A program made the translations under genes and the position numbers. From contig CBDCWW010000023.1 of assembly GCA_965223585.1 (NCBI GenBank), positions 868,001 to 932,000 of the forward strand: 64,000 nucleotides of DNA. Reading direction: 5' to 3'. Shown here piece after piece: positions 8,287 to 17,990 of the stretch; within the stretch, counting starts at the first letter, position 1, and the number at the start of each line of letters is the position of its first letter. Below the pieces are notes generated by a model. The model was given only the letters and a program-made list of their open reading frames with translations, made no database searches and was not told where the DNA came from. This DNA comes from CBDCVN01 sp965223585. Its GTDB lineage: Bacteria > Deinococcota > Deinococci > Deinococcales > Trueperaceae.

Positions 8287-8943
8287 TTAAAGTTGTGAAT
8301 ATTTGAATAAATATTTATTGTAACATCCTTCCATAGGTGGGTGATTTGAATAACCACAGTGCCTGAACCAAGCTTGAGCATCATTGGCATTAACTGTTTC
8401 CAGAGCTTTCTTAACTGAAGAATTAAACTTCTTTTTGTCCCAAGCCTCTAATGTACGTAGATGGGACTTTACCTTTGACCAACAATGCTCTATAGGATTG
8501 AACTCAGGGCTATATGGTGGCAAGTAGATCAGTTTAGCGCCTCTGCCTTCTATTAACTCACGTACCTTTTTTACAATATGTGCTGGTGAATTATCCATCA
8601 AAACTATTTGCCCTACTTTCAATACTGGACATAATACTTCTTCTAGAAATACTGTAAACACTTTTCCTGTTATACCTCCATCCACACAGAAATTAGCAAT
8701 TACCCCCTCTAGAGTAATTGCTCCTATCAAATTTGCAAACTTATGCTTCTTGCTTGGTACAGAACTATATGCCCTTTCCCCTCTCTTTGAGCGAGCATAA
8801 ATTCTAGTCATGTTTAGATACAGACCTGTTTCATCAATAAATACAAGCCTATTTGCTTTAATTGCTTTCTGCAAACGTAAAAATGCTTTGCGTTTGACTA
8901 CAATGTCTTCTCGATCTTGCTCTTTGGCACGTAAAGTCTTTTT
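8287..8943 (-). CDS. IS630-family transposase, catalytic frame (orfB)
   Basis: Open from the A7 run down to 8287. Read as a -1 product it continues KKTLRAKEQDREDIVV and then the DDE domain: D in VFIDETGLYL, D in VLMDNSPAHIV and E in LPPYSPEFNPIEHCWSK, all intact. Without frameshifting only a weak TTG at 8872-8874 could start it. The intact catalytic motifs favour programmed slippage over decay. Confidence 0.85.
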   Translation of the reverse strand, partial: KKTLRAKEQDREDIVVKRKAFLRLQKAIKANRLVFIDETGLYLNMTRIYARSKRGERAYSSVPSKKHKFANLIGAITLEGVIANFCVDGGITGKVFTVFLEEVLCPVLKVGQIVLMDNSPAHIVKKVRELIEGRGAKLIYLPPYSPEFNPIEHCWSKVKSHLRTLEAWDKKKFNSSVKKALETVNANDAQAWFRHCGYSNHPPMEGCYNKYLFKYSQL

Positions 8944-9287
8944 TTATAGGTCAGACCAATCTTTTTGATTGCCCTCCACATACTAGCAGTGCTAACTTTG
9001 GTTTTAGTCTTTTTTTCAAAGGCTGTACAGAATTCAATTAAAGTCATGTCTGCTTTGTTTTGTAGCAAAGTTTTTACTAGTAACAATTGCTTAGCGGCTA
9101 CAGCAGGTTTACGACCAGCAACATACTCTTTAGGGAGCAAATTACCCTGTTGTTGGTAAAGCTTAAGGTACTGATGAACAGTGGTTGGGCTAACCAAAAA
9201 ACGTTGTGCTATTTCACGTATAGAACCTTCGCCATCTAGGTAAGATTGAACAATGCGTTGTCGCAAATCCAAGGAATAGCTTGCCAT
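8898..9287 (-). CDS. IS630-family transposase, N-terminal frame (orfA)
   Basis: 129 residues. Begins MASYSLDLRQRIVQSYLDG, the typical start of IS630 transposases, followed by an HTH (GSIREIAQRFLVSPTTVHQYLKL with a second HTH segment around TVSTASMWRAIKKIGLTYKK). The conserved frame ends at LTYKK, where a run of seven A (minus strand; T7 at 8939-8945) occurs; the last ~14 residues are out of the family frame. It probably produces a full transposase only after -1 slippage into orfB. Confidence 0.85.
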   Translation of the reverse strand: MASYSLDLRQRIVQSYLDGEGSIREIAQRFLVSPTTVHQYLKLYQQQGNLLPKEYVAGRKPAVAAKQLLLVKTLLQNKADMTLIEFCTAFEKKTKTKVSTASMWRAIKKIGLTYKKRLYVPKSKIEKTL

Positions 9288-9760
9288 AAGGAAAAAGGAT
9301 AACTCAGATTAGCTTATCGGGACAATAAGAAGTAATTCTGTAGATTTATTGATTAAGACGATTAAAAAAGAGGAATATTTTCAGAAGGGGGATTTTTATT
9401 AGAAAAAATTCTAATGTAGCGTCAATGCTAAACGATGTTTTTAGTTATTACCAGCACAACATAAACCAAGGGTAGGTTTTACGAAAAGCTGCTCCCCACG
9501 ATAAATCCAAGGACATTCTTATAGGCATAAAAATGAGAATATTTGCGTTTTAGGAAATTCAATGAAAACACCAACAAACCCCTTATAGAACAATTATAAG
9601 GGTGGTTTCAGTATAGGAGAGAATTACTCAAATTTTTTCTAAAATTGTTCAAATCAGGGGTTTTGCCGATACTTGTACCAGATCAAATAGAAAAACGCTA
9701 TAGAGCAAAATCCAGCAAAGTTGTCTGCAGATGGCGAATTCTTCTTTTTAAAGAGCTTAT
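9288..9760. other. Gene-free stretch
   Basis: No reading frame is supported. The only structure seen is a hairpin CCCTTATA (9580-9587) with TATAAGGG (9595-9602), loop gaacaat, without a T tract. Confidence 0.5.
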
Positions 9761-9802
9761 TGTAGGAAAAAATCCTACATTACCTGTCAGAATATTACTG
9801 AT
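9761..9802 (+). promoter_or_regulatory. TGTCAG element, copy 2 (toward the barrel/PEGA genes)
   Basis: Same 42-bp element as at 3231 but with TGTAGGAAAAAATCCTACA at the 5' end, a perfect 7-bp inverted repeat that the other copies only approximate, then TGTCAGAATATTACTGAT. The right half can be read as a -35 (TGTCAG) with TAAAGA 17 bp on, a possible promoter. The start codon is 167 bp downstream. Confidence 0.8.
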
Positions 9803-9960
9803 GCAATAAAGACACTGGTAGGTGAGGATATGTATAGAGTTGATAGGCACCTTTTAAAGGAGGTAACCACTATTCACTGGCCTCCTAGTAGAGGAATACC
9901 TTCAGCTAAGGAAAGTGTGTAAAATCTGCAGATTTTACGCCATTGTAATTTCTAAGGAGG
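9803..9960 (+). ncRNA. Conserved structured 5' leader, copy A
   Basis: The leader between the TGTCAG element and the GTG start matches the leaders at 37939-38096 (minus) and 17860-17990. A hairpin forms from AGGAGG at 9858-9863 and CCTCCT at 9881-9886, with an inner CCA:TGG helix and an eight-base loop. The homologues have CUA:UAG at the same place, a compensatory change. The CCTCCT arm could instead pair with the gene's Shine-Dalgarno AGGAGG at 9955-9960. A perfect palindrome GTAAAATCTGCAGATTTTAC lies at 9919-9938. I recognise no known riboswitch class. Confidence 0.6.
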
Positions 9961-9968
9961 TAAAGATT

Positions 9969-10515
9969 GTGTTGAACTTATATCGCTTAGTTATCACTGG
10001 GTTTTTATTGGTAAATCTTTTTACCATAACTCTAGCCCAAACAGAAAAACCTAAACAAGAAACTCAGTATTGGTTTGGTGTCTCACTTGGCTTGCCAACT
10101 TCTTTAAGAGTTGGTGTTAAAGATGTTCTTTGTTAAAGATGTTGATCTTCGTATAGATGGATTTCTTTCCCTTGCTATTGATTCTGATGGAGATGAAGAA
10201 GTAGCAGGTGTTTCTGGATTTGCCACTAATGTTATTTACAGTCCTGATGCAAAAGGTATTCAGCCCTATATAGGTACAGGGATTGAAATTGATTTTGTAG
10301 AAGAAATAGGACTTTGTATTTTTTCTTGTCCCGAATTTTATTCAGGCACATATCTAGGGATTACAGGCCTAGCTGGCTTCGAAGTGGGCTCTAAACATGT
10401 TAAGTTTTTCGGCGAAGCTGGAATAGGTTTTGCCACCTTGCTTTCAGGTGAAAATAATCCTCCTTCAACACTATTGTTACCCAAAATTGCTATAGGCGTT
10501 AATTTTCTATTTTAA
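9969..10515 (+). pseudogene. Outer-membrane beta-barrel-like protein, frameshifted copy
   Basis: The paralogue at 37382-37930 (minus) shows the intact form: signal peptide, LAQTEKPKQE, then a barrel-like domain ending VNFLF. Here GTG 9969 follows AAGGAGGT and reads to RVGVKDVL, but one extra base around 10126-10130 (gttctttgtt where the paralogue has attttt-gtt in frame) throws the frame to a stop at 10134. The remainder continues in frame from about 10114 (FVKDVDLRIDG) to a terminal Phe and TAA at 10513. It is either a recent pseudogene or a base-calling error; the rest of the gene is well preserved. Confidence 0.8.
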
Positions 10516-10563
10516 GCCCTGATGGGATGATTTGTAAAAATTTAAGACTGAAAGGAATTAAAC

Positions 10564-11103
10564 ATGAAAGAGTTAATTTTAAGTATAGGGTTTTCACAGT
10601 TTTTAATCAAAAGGTTGCTAAACCTTTCAATTATTTTCCTTTTAGGAGTACTTGCCATTTCTTTAAATGCTTGTGCGCTTACTACTCATGGTACTGTTCA
10701 AAGGATTCCCGTAAATTCTAACCCAGAGGGTGCTCGAGTTTTCGTAAATGGAGAGCCTACAGGAGTAACACCTCTAGAACTAAAACTAGCTCGCAATAAG
10801 ACTCATACTCTTAAACTAATCTATAATGGACAAGAACAGATTGTAGTTGTCAAAAGTAGTTCTGATACTACTTCTATTCTGTTAGATACTGTTCCTGCAG
10901 CGGTTTCTGGTGGTTTAACAATAGCTGCTTGCCTTAGCATCGACAGCGAAGAGCAAGGACTTGCTGCTGTTGGTTTTGGGACTTTTTGCCTTGGTGGAGT
11001 GCTTGTTACACTCTTAGCAGGTACTCCAATCTATGTTGATGCTGCTACAGGGGCTTGGCATAAGCTTTCTCCTAAAGAAGTTATGGTTGATTTTGACCAA
11101 TAG
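10564..11103 (+). CDS. PEGA-domain lipoprotein
   Basis: 179 residues. An N-terminal hydrophobic stretch (about 18-38) ends in the lipobox-like LNAC, so Cys37 is the likely lipidated residue. A PEGA domain (about 50-95; VNSNPEGARVFVNGEPTG then TPLELKLARNKTHTLKL) follows, then a hydrophobic Gly-rich region (110-165). PEGA domains are small beta modules of surface proteins. It lies 48 bases after the barrel gene with an AAAGGA site, forming a two-gene module repeated in inverse orientation at 36787-37930. Function unknown. Confidence 0.82.
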   Translation: MKELILSIGFSQFLIKRLLNLSIIFLLGVLAISLNACALTTHGTVQRIPVNSNPEGARVFVNGEPTGVTPLELKLARNKTHTLKLIYNGQEQIVVVKSSSDTTSILLDTVPAAVSGGLTIAACLSIDSEEQGLAAVGFGTFCLGGVLVTLLAGTPIYVDAATGAWHKLSPKEVMVDFDQ

Positions 11104-11176
11104 ATGGTTTGTAACTAGGAAAGACTAAAAAGGGTTAATACCCTCTAAAACAATTTTCAAACAAGAAAGGAAGATT

Positions 11177-13741
11177 ATGAAAATTTTAAAAGGTATTTTG
11201 GCTATTGGACTGGTTTTAACGTTGTTTAGCTGTGGTTTATTTGATTCTGGCTCTGATCAAGAAGATTCTGATCCACGAAAGGGTTCTGGTGAAATAAAAG
11301 ACTATAACGGTGGAGCACAAGATTTATTTGCTCCTACTTTAGAGATTGATGATAACTTAAACAGTTTAGCTATTGATAAGGTGGGCACCATAGATAGCAA
11401 TGGTAAATTTGAATTTGAGTTACCTGAAACTTTAAGCCCTCAAGAGACAGTAAGAGAGTTTTTTGTTCTTAGCGGTTGTAGTTTAGAAATAAATAATGGA
11501 GATGCAAAAGTGAGTGCTGTAGTGAATTTTGAAGTGGGTCTTGATACAGGCATTCTTATGCAGGCCTCTTCACAGGAAGCGGTACCTAGGATTTTTGACC
11601 CTATTTTTGGTGGTATCGCCAAAAAAGGTGATGGCTATATAACCCGTTATTATTTAGATGCTGAAGCTAGTGTAAAGGGAAAGTGTGAAGAAACTGGTAC
11701 GGATAACAAAGCAGAGTTTAACCTCGAGTTTAAAAAAGGCTGGAATTATGCTTTGTTTACATTCACAGAGTTTATAAGTTTAGATAATTTTACAATTAAG
11801 CTCGAGACCAAAAATACCACCAATCTGGAATGGTTTTTTTATTCTGTAAAAGATGAAATATCTAGCATCTCAGTAGAAAAGACAGCGAATCCTACAAGCA
11901 TAGAAGAACCCGGCGGAAATATAGAATTTACCGTAAAGGTAACCAATACCAGCGCGGTAGATGCGATTACGCTGACAACAATAGCTGATGATGAAAATAA
12001 TGATGGTACAAATGACCAGACCTACAATGCAACAGATATTTGCTTAACTACTAGCTTAGCTCCAGCAGAATCCACAACCTGTAGCTTTAGTCATGATGTA
12101 ACAGGCAAGGCTGGAGAGATAATCACCAATAAAGTAACAGTAAATGGTACAGATAATGAAGGTGATGCAGTAAGTGCTAGTGATACAGCAGAGGTAACAA
12201 TTAAAGCTAGCACCTCGAGTATCACAGTCAAAAAAACGGCGAATCCTATAAGTATAGGAGAACCCGGCGGAAGTGTAGAATTTACTGTAAAGGTAACCAA
12301 TACCAGCACAGTAGATACGATTACACTGACAACAATAACTGACGATGAAAATAATGATGGTACAGATGACAAGATTTACAATGCAACAGATATCTGTTTG
12401 ACTACCAGCTTGGCCCCATTAGAGTCAACAACATGTGGTTTTAACCATGATGTAACAGGCAAAGCAGGAGACACAATAACCAATAAAGTAACAGTAAATG
12501 GTACAGATGATGAAGATGATGAAGTAAATGCTAGTGACACAGCAGAAGTAGCGATCAGTGATGGAGATTTGGTCTATAAGCTAACAGCTTTTGATGGAGC
12601 AGATGGTGACTACTTTGGCCAATCTGTGGCCATATTAGGAGATATAGCGGTAGTAGGTAGTCTTTTAAATTCAGCCTATATATATGAACGTAATACTAGT
12701 GGTAAGTGGGTACTGATCAAGAAAATAGTAGCTTCTGATGGAGCAGCTGATGATGAATTTGGCGTTTCTGTAGCTATATCAGGGGATACTGTGGTGGTAG
12801 GGGCTACCTTTGGTGATGGTAACAACAGTAATTCAGGTTCAGCCTATGTATTTGAGCGGGATTTTGGTGGCAGTAATAACTGGGGTGAGGTCAAGAAAAT
12901 AGTAGCTTCTGATGGGGCAGTTGACGATCTCTTTGGTCGCTCTGTAGCTATATCAGGAGATGTGGTGGTGGTAGGGGCTAACAGAGATGATAATACCAGC
13001 ACTGATTCAGGTTCAGCCTATATCTTTGAGCGCAATAAGGGTGGTAACAATAACTGGGGTCAGACCAAGAAAATACTAGCCTCTGATGGAGCAGATGGTG
13101 ATCTCTTTGGCTTCTCTGTAACTGTATCAGGAGATAGTGTGGTGGTTGGGGCTCGCTGGAATGACGATGACGGCTTTAATTCAGGTTCAGCCTATATCTT
13201 TGAGCGCAATAAGGGTGGTAATGACAACTGGGGAGAGGTCAAGAAAATACTAGCCTCTGATGGAGCAGTTGTGGATTTCTTTGGTACCTCTGTAGTTATA
13301 GATGTAGATACTTTGGTGGTAGGGGCTCTCTTTAGTGATGGTAAGGATGTTAACTCAGGTTCAGTCTATATATTTAAGCGTGACCAAGGCGGTAACAATA
13401 ACTGGGGACAGGCCAAGAAAATAGTAGCCTCTGATGGAGCAACGAATGACGAGTTTGGTGCTTCTATAGCCATATCAGGAGATACTGTGGTGGTAGGGGC
13501 TTCTAGAGATAATTATAACGGCGAGTTTTCAGGTTCAGCCTACATATATAATCGCCACCAAGGTGGTAATGAAAACTGGGGACAAGTGAAAAAAATATTA
13601 GCCCCTGATGGGGTGGAAAGGGACCGCTTTGGCATCTCTGTAGCTATATCAGGAGATGCCGTGGTGATAGGGGCTAACGAGGATGATGATAACGGCAGTG
13701 ATTCGGGTTCAGCCTATATATTTGAGCAAGTTGGTTTGTAA
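11177..13741 (+). CDS. Surface lipoprotein with two DUF11 domains and seven FG-GAP repeats
   Basis: 854 residues. Lipobox LFSC (Cys19) ends the signal peptide. Residues about 25-230 are an unrecognised domain. Two tandem DUF11 domains follow (about 232-345 and 347-455), very similar to each other and to the one in the protease at 1259. Residues about 460-854 hold seven FG-GAP_2-type repeats of about 58 residues, with the framework KKILASDGA, FG-x-SVAISGDTVVVGA and SGSAYIFERN. Seven repeats predict a seven-bladed beta-propeller on the outer surface. It is the first of three paralogues (15340, 18173) that share the propeller and about 170 bp of 3' flank. RBS AAAGGAAG. Confidence 0.88.
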   Translation: MKILKGILAIGLVLTLFSCGLFDSGSDQEDSDPRKGSGEIKDYNGGAQDLFAPTLEIDDNLNSLAIDKVGTIDSNGKFEFELPETLSPQETVREFFVLSGCSLEINNGDAKVSAVVNFEVGLDTGILMQASSQEAVPRIFDPIFGGIAKKGDGYITRYYLDAEASVKGKCEETGTDNKAEFNLEFKKGWNYALFTFTEFISLDNFTIKLETKNTTNLEWFFYSVKDEISSISVEKTANPTSIEEPGGNIEFTVKVTNTSAVDAITLTTIADDENNDGTNDQTYNATDICLTTSLAPAESTTCSFSHDVTGKAGEIITNKVTVNGTDNEGDAVSASDTAEVTIKASTSSITVKKTANPISIGEPGGSVEFTVKVTNTSTVDTITLTTITDDENNDGTDDKIYNATDICLTTSLAPLESTTCGFNHDVTGKAGDTITNKVTVNGTDDEDDEVNASDTAEVAISDGDLVYKLTAFDGADGDYFGQSVAILGDIAVVGSLLNSAYIYERNTSGKWVLIKKIVASDGAADDEFGVSVAISGDTVVVGATFGDGNNSNSGSAYVFERDFGGSNNWGEVKKIVASDGAVDDLFGRSVAISGDVVVVGANRDDNTSTDSGSAYIFERNKGGNNNWGQTKKILASDGADGDLFGFSVTVSGDSVVVGARWNDDDGFNSGSAYIFERNKGGNDNWGEVKKILASDGAVVDFFGTSVVIDVDTLVVGALFSDGKDVNSGSVYIFKRDQGGNNNWGQAKKIVASDGATNDEFGASIAISGDTVVVGASRDNYNGEFSGSAYIYNRHQGGNENWGQVKKILAPDGVERDRFGISVAISGDAVVIGANEDDDNGSDSGSAYIFEQVGL

Positions 13742-13914
13742 GTAACTTTTAACAAGTTTGGGGGGCTCTTCACAATAAAAGAACAGATCTAATGTAAATG
13801 ATTATGACGGATTCTGTGTCCAATTTTCTTTTTAGCATTGAAAAAGATTTAGAGGATAGCTTTCAATAGGTACAAGTGAAGTGTGGTGGAGCTTGTTTGC
13901 ACTATTCATTTCTA
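13742..13914 (+). repeat. Duplicated 3' flank of FG-GAP genes, copy 1
   Basis: The sequence from the stop codon (taacttttaacaagtttgg onward) through ggattctgtgtcc to aggtacaagtgaagtgtgg is repeated after the genes ending at 17649 and 20443. It ends at the 9-bp target TCATTTCTA (13906-13914) where the ISAs1 element inserted. At the 18173 locus a TGTCAG element and leader intervene before the same cattcatttctag; here they are missing. Confidence 0.75.
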
Positions 13915-15296
13915 CAGGCTTTTTTCATGAAGAAGAATTCTCATGAAAAGCCCACTAATTTTTATGAATAAACTGAAGAGGTAAAATTTAGAGTATTTTA
14001 GTTCCTTAAGGGATAATTAGGATTTTAAATTAGTTTATTTTAGACAAGAAAATCTAGCATTCTTATGAAATTGTTGTGCCTCATGAAATCAAAGGAAAAA
14101 GAAGAAATGATGTGTAGGTATGAAAAACACAGGAACTACACATCAAGCGAGTATACCAAGTCCAATAGCATATGTTATGAGGGTTAGAGAGGAACGGCAA
14201 TTAAGCAAATGCCGTTATAGCATGGAAACATTATGGAAGCTTGTGCTGATGGGGATCTGTGCAGGGTCTGAAAATGTTCGGGAGCTACACCAGTGGCTTG
14301 AAGATCAAGCAGAGGAATTATATGAGCAGGGGTTTAGAACTCTAAAAGGTGAAAAGTGCCTACCCTCTGAGGTTACATTGTATAGATTCTTCTGGATTTT
14401 AGAGAGGTGTATTGTGGAATTAGAACACCAACTCAAGATATGGGCAATAGAAACTCTGAACAAAGTAATTCCAGTGGGTGAGATGTTGGTGATTCATGTG
14501 GATGGGAAGCACCTTAGGGGTAGCACACGTAAACGTTGTGGAGATAAGGGATTGCACATGTTATCGCTGTACATTAACCAAGTGGGTATGACTTTAATGC
14601 AAGAACAAGTAAAGACGGATGAAGCGAAAACAGCTAGGCAAATGATAGGAATATTAAATGAGGTGTTTGGTAGACCATGGATACTGACAGGGGATGCAGC
14701 GTTTACAGAACGAGCAGTTATCGATGCTGTGTTAGAGGCAAATGGAAGGTATTTCTTAGCACTGAAGGATAACCGATCAAGTTTAAAGAAATTTGCTGAG
14801 TGGGCGTTTAGCCTTGAGTTTTGTGAAGAGGATAGCCAAATTGAGGATGAAGAGCATAGAAGTGGAGAAATATGGTTGCGAGAAATTGAAACAAGGCCAG
14901 TTGATGAGATAACCCAAGGACAGTTACCTGAAGCACAATATTTCGTTCGATGCCTTCGTACTGTTGTTTGTAAAACAACGGGTGAGATCAAGTCTCAGGA
15001 GACACAATATGCCATTACCAGCGCTCATGGGGATGCAATGAGGTTTTACCTATGGTGGCGAGGGCATTGGGCTATAGAGAATCGCTCTCATCACAAAAGG
15101 GATACGATATGGAGAGAGGATTTTTTGTCGTTTAAGGAAAGGAGCTCAAAGCTTTGCTGCTTTACGTAACCTTGTACTGAGTTTGTTTCATCTAAGAGGT
15201 ACTACTTCTGTTCTTAGGCAAACACGTCGTTTCGCTTCGAAACCTTACCTCATACCAGAATTTCTGGGCTTTTGATACCTTCATGAAAAAAGCCTG
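13915..15296 (+). mobile_element. ISAs1-family insertion sequence
   Basis: 1382 bp. Perfect 18-bp terminal inverted repeats: CAGGCTTTTTTCATGAAG at 13915-13932 and its complement at 15279-15296. They are bounded by a 9-bp direct repeat, TCATTTCTA at 13906-13914 and 15297-15305, in the size range known for ISAs1 elements. The undisrupted target is seen at 18139-18149 upstream of the paralogous gene at 18173. The element sits about 35 bp upstream of the FG-GAP gene at 15340, within its leader. Confidence 0.93.
14120..15169 (+). pseudogene. ISAs1-family transposase, C-terminus frameshifted
   Basis: 349 residues as read. Family features: N-terminal RYSMETLWKLVLMGICAGSENVRELHQWL region, D in VIHVDGKHLRG, D in LTGDAAFTER and HWAIENR near the end. 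After WRED the frame breaks at a run of six T (15120-15125). In the +1 frame the family C-terminus continues CRLRKGAQSFAALRNLVLSL and ends at about 15274. One surplus T, or a sequencing error in the run, explains it. As read, the protein lacks its last ~50 residues and is probably inactive. Confidence 0.82.
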
Positions 15297-15339
15297 TCAT
15301 TTCTAGTAAAAACTTATAGAAATTTTTAGGAGGAGTATA

Positions 15340-17649
15340 ATGACATTTTTTAAGTGGAAACTAATTATTTACTTAAGTAGCTTGTTACTAAGCCTAATTA
15401 TCTTAGTTGCCTGTAACCAAGCATATGAAGCCTCAATCCCTAAACCTGATTTAGAATCAGAACCTGCTTTGTATAGTAGTGAGGATTTAGCAAGGGCAAA
15501 AGCAGCAAGAATAGTATCAGTGACTGATCTAGAGGGAAAAGACTTAAATAATGAAGAAATAAATATAGACCTTCTTGATTTAGAAGAAAATTTATTTGAA
15601 GAAACTAGTAATTTGACTACTCAAGATACTCTGCCTACAGGAAGTGGGATTGCTGCTTATTACAGAACTGATGGAAATACCTATCAAATATGGATACATA
15701 ATCAAGCTATTGGTGGTAAAACACATATCTACAGTTCAGTAGATGAAGTGCAGTCTGTAGCAGTGAATAGTAGTGGAAGCCTTGTTGTTGCTAGCATTAA
15801 AAATCCTGCGAATGGTTTCTTTGACATCTATGTTTTTGATGATGGAAAACCAATGCTTAATCTTAGTAACACTAATGATAGAGATGAGCTTGATGTATCA
15901 GTAACAGCAGATGGAACAAAGATAGTGTGGTCTGGACCTGCTAGAAATGGTAGAATAAAAGTTCAAATCTGTGACTATGATTCAGCTACACAAAGTTGTG
16001 CTAAGAGTACACTAGGAAATGCGCATGCAAAAGATCAAAGACAACCTAGTATAACTAGTAATGGTAAGTACATTGCTTTAATAAGGGATATAGATGGTGG
16101 TAAACGGCGTATTTTTCTTTATGACGTTATGAATAATACTTACATTAGAGTTTTTACAGGCGTTAATGAGGTGAGATATCCTAGTGCTAGTGATGATGGT
16201 AAGTATGTAATGTTCTTAGAAATAGAAGGTACAGAGCGCAAAGTTAAGATCAAAAACAGGGATACTAATGAGATTGCTAATGAGCTTACTGGCAAATCTA
16301 TTAAAAAAGCTCATATGAAGTCTAGTGGTAATTACTATATTTTTGACAGCTTTATTACTGGCCACCAAAGGGTTTTTACTGCAAACATTGATACTAATGA
16401 GAGGGCTCGAGTTGCTGCTGGTCGTTGGGATTATGGTGGAGGGTTTTGGCAACATTCTCCTTTTAATATTGAGGTTAAGCTAACTGCTTTTGATGGAACA
16501 CCTAATGACACCTTTGGCGAGTCTGTGGCTATATCAGGAAATACTGTAGTAGTAGGGGTTCCTAGAGATGGTGATAATGGCTATAATTCAGGTTCAGTCT
16601 ACATATTCGAGCGCAATGTTAGTAGTAAGTGGTTATTTGTCAAGAAGATAATAGCCTCTGATGGAGCCGCTGGTAACTTTTTTGGTACCTCTGTAGCTAT
16701 ATCAGGAGATACAGTAGTGGTAGGAGCTCGTTTTAATGATGATAATGGTGCGGCTTATGTATTTGAGCGCAATAATGATGGCAGCAATAACTGGGGAGAA
16801 GTCAAGAAAATAATAGCCTCTGACGGGGCAACTCTTGATGAATTTGGCTTCTCTGTAGCCATATCAGGAGATACTGTGGTAGTAGGGGCTCCCTTCAATG
16901 ATGATAACGACAATAACAATGATTCAGGATCAGCCTACATATATGAGCGCAATAATGGTGGTAGCAATAACTGGGGAGGAGTCAAGAAAATACCAGCCTC
17001 TGACAGGGCAGATGGTGACTACTTTGGCTTCTCTGTAGCCATATCAGGAGATACTGTGGTGGTAGGAGCTATAGAAGATGATGATAATGGCTACCAATCA
17101 GGTTCAGCCTATATATTTCAACACAATCATGGTGGCAACAACAACTGGGGGCAGATCAAGAAAATAATAGCCTCTGACGGAGCCACTGAGGACTATTTTG
17201 GCACCTCCGTAGCTATATCAGAAGATACTGTGGTGGTAGGGGCTTTCGGGAATGATGGTAATGGTGATAGCTCAGGATCAGCCTACATATATGAGCGGAA
17301 TAATGGTGGTAGCAATAACTGGAGAGAAACCAAAAAAATACTGGCCTCTGATGGGGCAGATGATGACTGGCTTGGCGAATCTGTAGCCATATCAGGAAAT
17401 ATGGTGGTGGTAGGAGCTACAGGAGATGATGATAATGGCTACCAATCAGGTTCAGCCTACATATATGAGCGGAATAATGGTGGTAGCAACAACTGGGGAG
17501 AGGTCAAGAAAATACTAGCCTCTGATGGGGCAGATTATGACTTGTTTGGCTTCTCTGTAGCCATATCAGGAGATACTGTGGTGGCAGGGGCTAGGGGTAA
17601 TAACAATGATTCAGGATCAGCCTATATATTTGAGCAAGTCGGTTTTTAG
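15340..17649 (+). CDS. Surface lipoprotein: TolB/WD40-like domain plus seven FG-GAP repeats (paralogue 1)
   Basis: 769 residues. Signal peptide with lipobox LVAC (Cys25). Residues about 90-370 look like a TolB/WD40-type beta-propeller (SVTADGTKIVWSGPARNGR; SITSNGKYIALIRD; SASDDGKYVMFLE). Residues about 375-769 hold seven FG-GAP_2 repeats ending FEQVGF. The first 370 residues differ from the paralogue at 18173 at only about four positions, while the FG-GAP half differs in most loops. Strong AGGAGGAG site six bases before ATG. The ISAs1 element lies directly upstream and no TGTCAG element is present, so expression may differ from the 18173 copy. Confidence 0.88.
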   Translation: MTFFKWKLIIYLSSLLLSLIILVACNQAYEASIPKPDLESEPALYSSEDLARAKAARIVSVTDLEGKDLNNEEINIDLLDLEENLFEETSNLTTQDTLPTGSGIAAYYRTDGNTYQIWIHNQAIGGKTHIYSSVDEVQSVAVNSSGSLVVASIKNPANGFFDIYVFDDGKPMLNLSNTNDRDELDVSVTADGTKIVWSGPARNGRIKVQICDYDSATQSCAKSTLGNAHAKDQRQPSITSNGKYIALIRDIDGGKRRIFLYDVMNNTYIRVFTGVNEVRYPSASDDGKYVMFLEIEGTERKVKIKNRDTNEIANELTGKSIKKAHMKSSGNYYIFDSFITGHQRVFTANIDTNERARVAAGRWDYGGGFWQHSPFNIEVKLTAFDGTPNDTFGESVAISGNTVVVGVPRDGDNGYNSGSVYIFERNVSSKWLFVKKIIASDGAAGNFFGTSVAISGDTVVVGARFNDDNGAAYVFERNNDGSNNWGEVKKIIASDGATLDEFGFSVAISGDTVVVGAPFNDDNDNNNDSGSAYIYERNNGGSNNWGGVKKIPASDRADGDYFGFSVAISGDTVVVGAIEDDDNGYQSGSAYIFQHNHGGNNNWGQIKKIIASDGATEDYFGTSVAISEDTVVVGAFGNDGNGDSSGSAYIYERNNGGSNNWRETKKILASDGADDDWLGESVAISGNMVVVGATGDDDNGYQSGSAYIYERNNGGSNNWGEVKKILASDGADYDLFGFSVAISGDTVVAGARGNNNDSGSAYIFEQVGF

Positions 17650-17817
17650 GTAACTTTTTTTGGGAGGCTCTTCACAATAAAAGAACAGATTTAATGTAAA
17701 TGATTCTGACGGATTCTGTGTCCTATTTTTCTTTAGCATTGAAAAAGATTTAGAGAATAGCTTTCAATAGGTACAAATGAAGTGTGGTAGAGCTTGTCTG
17801 AATGCTCGAGTAAAGTT
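17650..17817 (+). repeat. Duplicated 3' flank of FG-GAP genes, copy 2
   Basis: About 168 bp closely matching 13742-13914 and 20444-20628 (aagaacagat, gacggattctgtgtcc, agctttcaataggtac, gtggtagagcttgtctg). It leads straight into a TGTCAG element. Duplicated flanks of this length can support unequal crossing-over or gene conversion between the lipoprotein genes. Confidence 0.8.
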
Positions 17818-17859
17818 TGTCAGAAAAAGTCCTACATAACTTGTCAGAATTTTACTGAT
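17818..17859 (+). promoter_or_regulatory. TGTCAG element, copy 3 (toward FG-GAP gene 18173)
   Basis: Near-consensus copy: TGTCAGAAAAAGTCCTACAT, AACT, TGTCAGAATTTTACTGAT. Followed by TGCAATAAAAA as in copies 2 and 8. The gene starts 314 bp downstream. It is preceded by ATGCTCGAGTAAAGTT, a flank shared with copies 4 and 8. Confidence 0.85.
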
Positions 17860-17990
17860 GCAATAAAAAGAGCGGTAGGTAAGGATGTGTAGAGGGATAA
17901 ACACCCCTTAAGAGAGGTAGCTAATGGTAGCTAGCCTCCTACTAAAGGAGTATCTTGAACTAAGGGAAGGAAATAAAATATGGGGATTTT
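17860..17990 (+). ncRNA. Conserved structured 5' leader, copy C
   Basis: Homologous to the leaders at 9803 and 37939. Hairpin: GAGG at 17914-17917 with CCTC at 17935-17938, inner CUA:UAG helix and an eight-base loop. It then continues through CTTGAACTAAGG to AAATAAAATATGGGGATTTT, equivalent to the palindrome of copy A. The gene start is about 180 bp further on, so here the CCTCCT arm is far from the Shine-Dalgarno. 17991-18172 has no gene and ends in the target sequence cattcatttctag shared with 13905. Confidence 0.55.

Larger units (their letters stand above)
8287..9287 (-). mobile_element. IS630-family element (ends not defined)
   Basis: Two overlapping minus-strand reading frames encode the helix-turn-helix and DDE halves of an IS630-type transposase. 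Coordinates cover the coding part only: I could not find convincing terminal inverted repeats or a TA duplication in the flanks 8100-8286 and 9288-9420, so the full extent is unknown. Confidence 0.85.
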
